DNA from: Salinisphaera sp. Q1T1-3
GTDB lineage: Bacteria > Pseudomonadota > Gammaproteobacteria > Nevskiales > Salinisphaeraceae
NCBI RefSeq assembly: GCF_003602005.1
Contig: NZ_QZWD01000017.1
Location: forward strand, 21,022 to 85,021
Reading direction: 5' to 3'
DNA: 64,000 nt
Shown: positions 28,917 through 36,541 of the stretch, piece by piece
How the letters are laid out: each line of letters starts with the position of its first letter
How positions within the stretch are numbered: position 1 is the stretch's first letter
Made by a program: the position numbers and the translations under genes
Notes under the pieces: generated by a model
Told to the model about the DNA's origin: nothing
What the model saw: only the letters and a program-made list of their open reading frames with translations
Database searches by the model: none

Positions 28917-29759
28917 TTATGACGCCAGCGTCCGGGACGAGGCCGTTCGGGGAACCACGTCGACCACGATGCCCCACGGATCCAAATACCGCGTCCGGTC
29001 CTCGACGGGCGCGTACTCGCCGTCGCTTGTTGCTTCGAGCGTCATCGCGGCCAGCCCGGTGGTTGCGTTCGTACGCCCGCCGGCGCCTGCACTGTGCCAG
29101 GTGTTGGTTGCGATGTGATGGTGGTAGCCACCGCTGGCGAAAAAACGCGCACCGGGCCGATGGTGCGTGGTCGCCAGCCCAAGCCGGTCCCGGTAGAACG
29201 CCTCGGCCGTGTCGATATCGCCGACCTGAAGATGCACGTGCCCGATACGAGTCGCCTCCGGCACGCCTTGCCAGCGCGGGCGTGCGGCGCGGAGCAGATC
29301 GTCAACATCCAGCGGCATCGTGCTCATCTCGACCGCCGCCCCGACCCATCGCCATTGCGCACGGGGGCGGTCGGTATAGATTTCGATGCCATTGCCTTCC
29401 GGATCGGCCAGATACAGTGCCTCACTGACCGCGTGGTCGGAGGCGCCCGACAGCCGAGCCCGATCCGCGGCCAGTGCGTGGTGCAACCAAGCACCGAGAT
29501 CGGCCCGGTTCGGCATCAGGAACGCGGTATGGAATAGCCCGGCGGCATGTCGGTCGGCGAGTCGGGCCTGCGGATCGGCCCGCAGGCGCAGCAGCGGCTG
29601 CCCGCCGGCACCGAGCACGTGTTCGGTGCGATCGGTGGCCAATGGCTGCAGACCGATCATGCGCTGGTAAAACGTGCTCACCCTGGCCAGGTCGCGGACC
29701 ACGAGCGAGACATCGGCCACCGACAGCGGTGCCGGCACAATATCATTCGGTTTCGTCAC
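28917..29759 (-). CDS. Two-domain VOC / extradiol ring-cleavage dioxygenase (CatE-like)
   Basis: A 280-residue protein of two VOC modules. The N-terminal module (LSVADVSLVVRDLARVSTFY) has ADRHAAGLFHTAFLMP and DPEGNGIEIYTDRP; the C-terminal one starts RIGHVHLQVGDIDTAEAFYR and includes YHHHIATNTWHSAG and the Glu-bearing AMTLEATSD. This is the pattern of catechol-2,3-dioxygenase/CatE proteins that use Fe(II) or Mn(II). The GTG start at 29759 follows CGGAG. It sits 55 bases after a DoxX gene in the same direction, the arrangement of catDE in Bacillus, which detoxifies catechols and quinones. Confidence 0.87.
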   Translation of the reverse strand: MTKPNDIVPAPLSVADVSLVVRDLARVSTFYQRMIGLQPLATDRTEHVLGAGGQPLLRLRADPQARLADRHAAGLFHTAFLMPNRADLGAWLHHALAADRARLSGASDHAVSEALYLADPEGNGIEIYTDRPRAQWRWVGAAVEMSTMPLDVDDLLRAARPRWQGVPEATRIGHVHLQVGDIDTAEAFYRDRLGLATTHHRPGARFFASGGYHHHIATNTWHSAGAGGRTNATTGLAAMTLEATSDGEYAPVEDRTRYLDPWGIVVDVVPRTASSRTLAS

Positions 29760-29814
29760 GATAATCTCCGAAAGATCGCCCGTTATCGAAACAGGCGGAA
29801 TAAAGAGGCACGCG

Positions 29815-30222
29815 TCACGGGCGGCTCTCACGCTTCGTGGTGCCGAGCCGTGTCGAACGGATCAACACAAAACGTGCGTCGCCGGACAAGGCGAGCGCGA
29901 ACGCCGCGACAGCCAGAAACACCGGGTATTGCCAGCCGCCGCCACTGTTGGTGAACATCAACAGGCCCCAGCGCGTCTGTACGCCCAGAACGAGCAATAG
30001 ACCGCCTACCAGTTCGACGAACATCACCGGATAGGCCAGCCATCCGGCAAACCCGGCCGAGGCGAAAAACTGCGCGGTGTCGGGCAGCGTCCAGACCAGC
30101 AACTTGGTGAGCCCGTGGGCGACGAACATGACGCCCAGGCCGATCCGTAGCAGCAGCAGGCCCGGCGCGGCCGTCGCGTCCCCAGTCCGGACATGACCGA
30201 TAACGGGTGCCTTTTCCGACAT
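29815..30222 (-). CDS. DoxX family membrane protein (CatD-like) with apparent internal deletion
   Basis: A 135-residue DoxX protein: LLLLRIGLGVMFVAHGLTKL, FVELVGGLLLVLGVQTRW and FTNSGGGWQYPVFLAVAAFA are family blocks. In relatives, the TR(L/W) block is followed by about 20-25 residues forming a membrane helix before FxNxxGGWEYP; here TRW is joined directly to GLLMFTNSGGGW, so one helix seems lost in frame. The junction DNA (minus-strand GGGCCTGTTGATGTT, 29954-29968) equals the terminus of the dispersed repeat found elsewhere in the window. The ATG has AGGAG upstream. It heads an operon with the ring-cleavage dioxygenase gene; function of the shortened protein is uncertain. Confidence 0.82.
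   Translation of the reverse strand: MSEKAPVIGHVRTGDATAAPGLLLLRIGLGVMFVAHGLTKLLVWTLPDTAQFFASAGFAGWLAYPVMFVELVGGLLLVLGVQTRWGLLMFTNSGGGWQYPVFLAVAAFALALSGDARFVLIRSTRLGTTKRESRP
29954..29968 (-). repeat. 15-base match to the dispersed-repeat terminus inside doxX
   Basis: Minus-strand GGGCCTGTTGATGTT is identical to bases 2-16 of the repeat terminus. It is located exactly where the DoxX protein lacks a helix. It may be an excision scar, or chance. Confidence 0.4.
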
Positions 30223-30322
30223 GACAATTCTCCTGTAGCAAACCGCAAGGTATATGCGCAGCGATGGGCGTCAGCTTCTACTGGTTCGCCCTGCGGGATA
30301 AACGTGCGATCATCGAAATCAC

Positions 30323-30341
30323 TGTTTCCAATTTGGAAACA
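30323..30341. promoter_or_regulatory. Dyad operator candidate between lysR and doxX
   Basis: TGTTTCCAATTTGGAAACA is a perfect dyad with 9-base arms about one central base. It ends 18 bases before the lysR start, in the divergent intergenic region, where a LysR-type regulator of this kind would bind. It overlaps the expected lysR promoter-proximal region, consistent with autoregulation. Confidence 0.65.
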
Positions 30342-30359
30342 ATAGGAGTCGGGACATCA

Positions 30360-31290
30360 TGGATACGTTGTCGGCCATGCGGGTCTTCGTTGAAGTCGCC
30401 CAGCGCCAGAGCTTCACGGCCGCGGCGGACCATCTGCGGATGTCTCGCTCGTCGGTGAGTAACACGTGGCTTTTCTCGAGCAGCATTTCGCAACGCGCCT
30501 GCTCCAGCGCACCACACGGCGGCTGAGCCTGACCGAGGCCGGGCGCGACATGCACACGCGGGCCGAGAGCCTTCTCGACCAGTTCGATCAGCTCGACCAT
30601 GTCTTTCATCACGCCGAGCAGCGGCCTCAGGGCCGTATTCGTCTCAATGCGCCCTATGCCTTCGGCACCGCCTATCTCGGCACCGTACTCGCCGGCTATC
30701 GGGCGCGTTATCCGTCAGTCGAACTGGATGTGGTGCTCGCCGACCGACGCGTCGGCCTCATCGAGGAAGGCTACGATCTGGCGCTGCGCATCGGCGAACT
30801 CGAGGATTCAAGCCTGGTCGCGCGACGACTGGGGCGCCTTGGCATGCATGTTGTCGCCTCGCCCGACTACATCGCGCAGCACGGTGAGCCACGCCATCCG
30901 CACGACCTGACCGATCACCACTGCCTGACCTACAGCCACCCCCGTCACGGCCTGGAATGGCCGTTCTGGGACGGCGACCGATGGCTTCGCGTGCGAACAC
31001 GGCCCGGCTTGCGGGCGAACAACGGCAACGTCCTGTGCGATATCGCCGTCGCCGGTGGCGGTATCACGATGCAGCCGGATTTCATCGTCGGCCCAGCACT
31101 CGAAGACAAAAGACTGATCAGGTTGCTGACCGATTATCGTCCGCCCGACCTATCCCTGAACGCCGTCTATCCCGAACGCACGCTCATGCCGGCCCGGCTG
31201 CGCGGCATGCTGGATCATCTGGCCGAGACATTCGCGTTATTGCGCGACGAGGAAACCGGCCTGATCCGTCGGCCCCGCCAGCGATCCTAA
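30360..31290 (+). pseudogene. LysR family regulator with a one-base frameshift in the HTH region
   Basis: The ATG at 30360 (AGGAG upstream) opens MDTLSAMRVFVEVAQRQSF, TAAADHLRMSRSSVSN, the DNA-binding domain of a LysR protein. The frame breaks near 30462: adding one A to AGTAACACGTG gives SSVSKHVAFLEQHFATRLLQ and joins the rest, which runs to 31290 with the full effector domain (LNAPYAFGTAYLGTVLAGYR, VELDVVLADRRVGLIEEGYD). Without the fix, only a headless protein from the GTG at 30466 can be made. The event is in a short A run, so an assembly error is possible. It would control the divergent doxX-dioxygenase pair. Confidence 0.82.
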
Positions 31291-31488
31291 ATGGCCCGGG
31301 CTCGAACATGCCCCCAATCGTGTTCTGGCCCGCGGGTTCGTGAAAAAGACGTCGTTTGGCCCCGTGCATCGACACGACGATCGCAACAGAACGTGCCGAT
31401 CGCCACCGTGGCCGAGCAGAGCGATCGCCGGCAGCGCAAACCGGGCCGGTTTGGTTAGGATGGACCCAGGCGCAGTATGTTTTTAGTG

Positions 31489-31519
31489 GTGTGTCGCCGG
31501 ACCATATCCGGCGACACAC
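31489..31519. promoter_or_regulatory. Perfect 13-base hairpin ahead of the PAS-GGDEF gene
   Basis: GTGTGTCGCCGGA and TCCGGCGACACAC are exact inverse copies around the loop CCATA. The structure ends 35 bases before the ATG at 31555 and has no T tract, so it resembles an operator or a translation-control hairpin rather than a terminator. Confidence 0.55.
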
Positions 31520-31554
31520 CCGCGATCTCGTCCAGTCATGGATATTCTGCATCG

Positions 31555-34371
31555 ATGACGACCGCACTCGACATTCTTGAGCAGCACGCGCAGGCCGGTA
31601 CATGGCGGTTTGACCCGGAGACCGAAGAGCTCTGGTGGTCTCCGGGCGTTTATCGGCTCCACGGTCTCGATCCGGAAACCGATCGTGCCTCGATCGAGTC
31701 AGCCCTGTCATTCTACGAGCCGGATTCTCGCGCACGACTCGAGGCGGCACTTGCCCATGCCCAGTCCAGCGGCGAAGGCTGGAATCTCACGCTGACGATC
31801 CGGCGTGCCGATGGCGTACTGCGCCAGACACAGGGCATCGGCGAAGTACGCCCCCGCCCCGGCCGACCGCCGCTGTTGGCCGGGGCGTTTTTCGACATCC
31901 ACGAAGCCGCGGAGGCGCGTGATCGACAGCAAGCCATCGAGCGAGCACTCGCCGAGCAGGCGCATCGCTGGCAGACGGCCGGCGAGCACGCCGGTCTCGG
32001 ACTGATGGAAATCGATATCACCGCCGATCGATATCGGATCTCCGGCGCCTTCGTGCAACGCAACGGGCTCGGCGATTGTGCCGAGCTCACCCTGGCCGGT
32101 ACCGATTGGCAACATCTGATCGATGAACGCGATCGCGCCGGCCGAAATCGGCGTCTGAACGATCACTTGGCCGGGCGCACCGAAGCCTTCGAGAGCGAGT
32201 TCCGCCTGCGTGTACACGGTCGGGTGCCGATCTGGGTTCGTGAAACCGGGCGGGCGGTTCGCGCCGACGACGCGCCGACGCGCATCGTCGGCACGCTGGC
32301 CGATATCGATGCGCGAAAACGGACCGAACACGCGCTTCAGCAGTCCCAGCGGCGCTTGCGCCAGACATTGCACCACGCCCCGATCGGCATCGCGCTGGTC
32401 GCACCGGAAGGCCGCTGGATTTCAGTGAATCACGCGCTGTGCGAGATGATCGGCTACGACGAGGCCGAGCTCGGCGCGCTCACTTTTCAGGACATCACCC
32501 ATCCGGATGATCTTGAAGCGGATATGGTCCTGGTAAGCGATCTTCTGACCGGCCGCAAACTCAACTATCGGTTGGAAAAGCGTTATTTCCATAAAGACGG
32601 CCATACCGTCGATATACAGCTCGATGTATCGCTACTGCGCGACGAGGCCGGCGAACCACTTTATTTCATCGCCCAGATCCAGGACATCACGGAACGCAAG
32701 CGCCAACACCGGGCCTTGTTCGAAGCACGCGAACTTGCGGAGATCACCTTCGAGGCCATCGGCGAGGGCGTCATCCGGCTCGATCGGTACGGCACGATCA
32801 CACAGGTCAATTCGGCGGCCTGTGCCCTGCTCGATCGCAGCGCCGACTCGCTTATCCAGCACGCATTCACCGAATGCGTGACCTTCTACCACGCGGATTT
32901 CGATCAGATCCTGCCCAATCCCTTGTCTTCGGTTCTCATCGACGGCGGCCGCGCGGCGGTCCCGCTGTTCACGCGCATCATGCGACACGACGGCAGCATG
33001 ATCGCCATCACGGACTCGCTATCGGCCATCTATCACGACGACGGCCGGGTCGGTGGCGCGGTGTTCGTCTTTCAGGACATCACCGAAGCGCGCCAGCGCA
33101 CCATGGAACTCTCCCATCAGGCCAGCCACGACACGCTGACGGGCCTGGCCAACCGTCGAGGATTCCAGCGCGATCTTGCCGCGACCTGGCGGCGTGCCCG
33201 CAACGGTATGCTGCAGGCGTTCGTGATGTATCTCGATCTGGATCATTTCAAGGCCGTCAACGACAGCTGCGGACACGCCGCCGGCGACGATCTGCTGCGC
33301 CTCGTCGCCGAGCGTCTGCGGGCCGTGTTGCGCGATAGCGACGTGCTCGCGCGGCTGGGCGGCGATGAATTCGCAGCCATTGTCCATGCCAACGACGCCG
33401 ACGGCGCCCGGGTGGTCGCCGAAAAGTTTCTTCGCTCGATACGCGCCCTCCACTTCGTGCGCGGCGAGCGCACATACCGGCTCGGTCTGAGCCTCGGCAT
33501 CGCTGCGCTGGACACCACCCTTGAAGGACCGGAGGCCTCGCTCGCCCACGCCGACGACGCGTTGTATCGGGCCAAGGCCGCCGGACGCAACGATTATCGC
33601 TTTCACGAGCCGGCCAATGCCGCGACCACGCCACGCCGCCGTCTGTCGCTGCACCTGGCGCCGATCGTCGACCAGGGGTCTCATGTCGTCGCTCAGGAAC
33701 TCACCCTGCGGGCACCGGACGTCGCGCGCCACGGGCCGATGTCGAGCGGTGTCGCCACAGCCGGCGAGACCGTCACGCCATCATCGACACGCATCGATCA
33801 ATCCACGCTGGACATGGCCATCGAACTGCTCGAAGACGCCAGCGAAGCCGATGCGCTCGGCAGCGGCCCGCTGTGTATCAGCCTCAATGCAATCGAGCTG
33901 GCCGATCCGGCGTTCCAGAACCGGCTGTTCAAGCGGCTGGGCGACAGGCCGCATCTGGCGCCGCGCCTGATCTTCCAGCTGGCTGAACACAATGCGCTGT
34001 TCGACAGCGACCTGCCGCCGCTGGTCGCGCGCATACGCGGCTGCGGAGCTGCCGTGTGGCTCGTCGAGTTCGGCAGCGGTTACGACGGCTTCGAACTGCT
34101 CAAGCGCTATGTCTTCGACGGCGTGAAGATCGCCGCCGATTTCGCGCGATCGCTCACCGCAACGACCATCAATCGCGCAGTGCTTCGCGCCATCATGGAC
34201 GTCGCCAAACGCCAACGGCTGAGTGTGGTGGCCGACGGCGTCGAGGACGACGCCGTATTTGCCCTGCTTTCCAAAGCCGGTATTCAGCGTTTCCAGGGGC
34301 GCCTGTATGCCCCGGCGCGCGCGGGATCGCGAGCCGAGACACATTCGGCGCATACCGACTCGCCAGACTGA
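31555..34371 (+). CDS. Multi-PAS diguanylate cyclase with degenerate EAL domain
   Basis: A soluble 938-residue protein. It has four PAS/PAC units: about 15-120, 125-265, 270-390 (HAPIGIALVAPEGRWISVNH) and 395-520, then GGDEF (about 525-685) and an EAL-like domain (about 690-925). The cyclase signature G602-G-D-E-F is intact and the inhibitory site R593-D-S-D596 lies exactly five residues before it, so a feedback-controlled cyclase is expected. The EAL half is degenerate: E715-L-T-L replaces E-A-L-L, and LVEFGSGYDGFELL replaces DDFGTGYSS, so hydrolysis is unlikely. The start is uncertain: no ribosome site is visible at 31555, and the frame is open further upstream through a strong hairpin. Confidence 0.88.
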   Translation: MTTALDILEQHAQAGTWRFDPETEELWWSPGVYRLHGLDPETDRASIESALSFYEPDSRARLEAALAHAQSSGEGWNLTLTIRRADGVLRQTQGIGEVRPRPGRPPLLAGAFFDIHEAAEARDRQQAIERALAEQAHRWQTAGEHAGLGLMEIDITADRYRISGAFVQRNGLGDCAELTLAGTDWQHLIDERDRAGRNRRLNDHLAGRTEAFESEFRLRVHGRVPIWVRETGRAVRADDAPTRIVGTLADIDARKRTEHALQQSQRRLRQTLHHAPIGIALVAPEGRWISVNHALCEMIGYDEAELGALTFQDITHPDDLEADMVLVSDLLTGRKLNYRLEKRYFHKDGHTVDIQLDVSLLRDEAGEPLYFIAQIQDITERKRQHRALFEARELAEITFEAIGEGVIRLDRYGTITQVNSAACALLDRSADSLIQHAFTECVTFYHADFDQILPNPLSSVLIDGGRAAVPLFTRIMRHDGSMIAITDSLSAIYHDDGRVGGAVFVFQDITEARQRTMELSHQASHDTLTGLANRRGFQRDLAATWRRARNGMLQAFVMYLDLDHFKAVNDSCGHAAGDDLLRLVAERLRAVLRDSDVLARLGGDEFAAIVHANDADGARVVAEKFLRSIRALHFVRGERTYRLGLSLGIAALDTTLEGPEASLAHADDALYRAKAAGRNDYRFHEPANAATTPRRRLSLHLAPIVDQGSHVVAQELTLRAPDVARHGPMSSGVATAGETVTPSSTRIDQSTLDMAIELLEDASEADALGSGPLCISLNAIELADPAFQNRLFKRLGDRPHLAPRLIFQLAEHNALFDSDLPPLVARIRGCGAAVWLVEFGSGYDGFELLKRYVFDGVKIAADFARSLTATTINRAVLRAIMDVAKRQRLSVVADGVEDDAVFALLSKAGIQRFQGRLYAPARAGSRAETHSAHTDSPD

Positions 34372-34680
34372 TCGCGCGAGGCCGGTGGCACCGACCGACA
34401 ACAGCCCACCAAGATCCGTGGCGTTGTATCAGGCGGCCGTCGTGTCTGTCTTCGCTCTCGGCAGATCGCCTGCCGACTCCCCTCGATGCGTATTGCAGAC
34501 GGCGCCCCCGCACGCCGTAACCCAGGACGCCGTGCGGGTATCCCTGCCCCGCTCTGCCGAGAGGTCGGCCTGGCGGTATCGGACCGTGTCGATACAGGCA
34601 CCGGCCGGGCAATGGTTGCGGCATAATATCGGCCGATTCAAGCGACCGGCCCGTGCCGGGCCTCGCATTCGGGGACATTC
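34372..34680. other. Intergenic, nothing recognised
   Basis: A 309-base GC-rich spacer. No gene or strong hairpin recognised; the last 60 bases, with CATAATATCGG near 34623, are the probable promoter of the secreted repeat protein. Confidence 0.35.
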
Positions 34681-36477
34681 ATGAAAACCGCTCTGGCCAT
34701 GCCGATCAGCCTGCTGTGTCTCCTGCTGACCGCAGCGGCCCACGCCGAGACGCGCGCCCTGAACAAGGACCTCGAACGCACCGATGAAACCCCGGCCTAC
34801 CGGCTTCACTGGCCCCTGAAAAAAACGGATTCAGGCTGGGAGGCGATCGTCGATCGGCCGGATGGCACGCCTTATTTGCGATGCCGGATCGTCGATCCGA
34901 ACGCCCGGCCTATGCTGGCGGATGACAATCGCCGTGGGCCGGTCACCTTCTATTACGACAACGGACAGGTCCGACAGACCGGCCAGTACGGCGACGGCGG
35001 GCGACTGATCGGCAAGGCCCGCACGTATCGTAACGACGGCAGTCTCCGGGACGTCCGTCGTTACACGCCTGCGGGTTATCGCCTCATCAAGGCTTTTAAC
35101 GCCGACGGCAGCGTCGCCCTCGAAAGCCTGCCCGACAAGGGCGTACGCACCGAACGGCAGAAACGCTATCGCGAAGACGGTTCGCTGATGCGACAGACCC
35201 ACGTCGAGCCGGATGACAACGGCGATCCGATGGAAGTCGCGCGCCGCTACGACAGGCAAGGCGAGCTCACCGAGCGTCAGGAGATCCACAAGACCGTCCA
35301 GTTCACCGAGACGCTGACGGACGGCCATGTCGTGGAACGCCAGACCTTCAGTCGGCCCGAGGCCTGGTCGATAACCGAACGCTTCGACGAAAACGGCCGA
35401 TTGATCAAGCGCGATCGGCGTCTCCTGCCCGATTTCGTCGAGGACGGCGAGCAGATCTTTACGACCCGCGACGGCGTACGTCGCGTATCCCACTACCGAC
35501 AGGGCAAGAAGCACGGCCTCGAGACCGGCAAACGCGGCGGAACCTGGCTGCACCGAATCCGTTATCGCAACGATCATCCGGTCGGGCTTGGATTCGACGT
35601 GGACCCAGAAAGCGGCGAGGTGACGTTCACACGCTACGACGACACCGGAAAATATCTGAGCCGCTATGACGTCGAGGCCGACCTGATCACCCATGACGCC
35701 GACGGCAAGCCAAGCCTGCCCGATGCATGGGCCACGGTCAGACGAACCCTGCCCGCTCCGGGCACGACATGGCTTTACCAGTTCAACGACCGTCATCCGG
35801 TCCGTCTGCGGTTGCAGACGGTCAAAAACGGCGTGGCCCGTTACGACGTCGCCGATGGCCAGAGCGTGCGCGAGGAGAGCGTGGCCCGTTACCAGCCGAT
35901 GGATGCGGCCGGCGGCCCGATGCTGCGTTTTCCGCTGCATCCCGGCGATCGATGGGAGTACGAAACCGAGCGGGTCATCCACGTACCAGCCGATGACGGC
36001 GCCCGGTGGCAGTATCGTTATCGCACGCACGTGGTCAGCCGTGTGACGGCCGTCGAGACGATCCGAGTCGGCGCCGGCACCTTCAAGGCATTGCGCATCA
36101 GGCGTGGCATCAGCTGGTTCAAGGATCGTCCCAGCGGCGAAGGCGCCCGGTTCGATCGAATCGAAAAAAACGACGACGGCACTGTCAAGGGCTTCACGCA
36201 AGAGCTGCTCTGGTACGCGCCGAAGGCCGGACGTGTGGTGCTCAAGACACATGTGGCGTCCGGTTTGGCCAACGTGCTGGACCGTCCCGCCGCCGACCAG
36301 CTGACCAATGTCGCAACCTGGTTCACTGAGCTGGTCGGCCTGGCCGGCCCGGGCGAGTCGCCGTCGCCGGCCAGTCCACAATACGCACGCGCCCCGCAGG
36401 CCCGCTGGATCGGGTTTCCGATGCAGCGCAACAACACCTGGGAATATCTGATGCAATCCCATTCGCCTTCGGAATAG
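34681..36477 (+). CDS. Large secreted protein with YwqK/MORN-like repeats, function unknown
   Basis: A 598-residue exported protein. The signal peptide is MKTALAMPISLLCLLLTAAA, with cleavage near AHA/ET. Residues about 90-360 hold irregular repeats of the toxin-antitoxin YwqK/MORN type (TFYYDNGQVRQTGQYGDGGR, RTYRNDGSLRDVRRY, RYREDGSLMRQ, RYDRQGELTERQE, RFDENGRLIKRDRR), which form beta-hairpin solenoids. The C-terminal 220 residues (GTTWLYQFNDRHPV onward, ending QRNNTWEYLMQSHSPSE) form a separate beta-rich domain in which two segments of similar phrasing appear (GDRWEYETERV and NNTWEYLMQ). It could be T2SS cargo, but nothing in the sequence proves that. Confidence 0.7.
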   Translation: MKTALAMPISLLCLLLTAAAHAETRALNKDLERTDETPAYRLHWPLKKTDSGWEAIVDRPDGTPYLRCRIVDPNARPMLADDNRRGPVTFYYDNGQVRQTGQYGDGGRLIGKARTYRNDGSLRDVRRYTPAGYRLIKAFNADGSVALESLPDKGVRTERQKRYREDGSLMRQTHVEPDDNGDPMEVARRYDRQGELTERQEIHKTVQFTETLTDGHVVERQTFSRPEAWSITERFDENGRLIKRDRRLLPDFVEDGEQIFTTRDGVRRVSHYRQGKKHGLETGKRGGTWLHRIRYRNDHPVGLGFDVDPESGEVTFTRYDDTGKYLSRYDVEADLITHDADGKPSLPDAWATVRRTLPAPGTTWLYQFNDRHPVRLRLQTVKNGVARYDVADGQSVREESVARYQPMDAAGGPMLRFPLHPGDRWEYETERVIHVPADDGARWQYRYRTHVVSRVTAVETIRVGAGTFKALRIRRGISWFKDRPSGEGARFDRIEKNDDGTVKGFTQELLWYAPKAGRVVLKTHVASGLANVLDRPAADQLTNVATWFTELVGLAGPGESPSPASPQYARAPQARWIGFPMQRNNTWEYLMQSHSPSE

Positions 36478-36541
36478 AGCACGGCGTCTCGGTTGGCCGC
36501 GGTGAGGCCGGCCGACGATGCCAACGCCGGCGGCACATCAT

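Noticed and set aside
34831..36462. 543-codon open frame antisense to the secreted repeat protein
   Set aside because: High GC makes long antisense frames common; the plus strand has a signal peptide and recognisable repeats, while the minus product has no family features.
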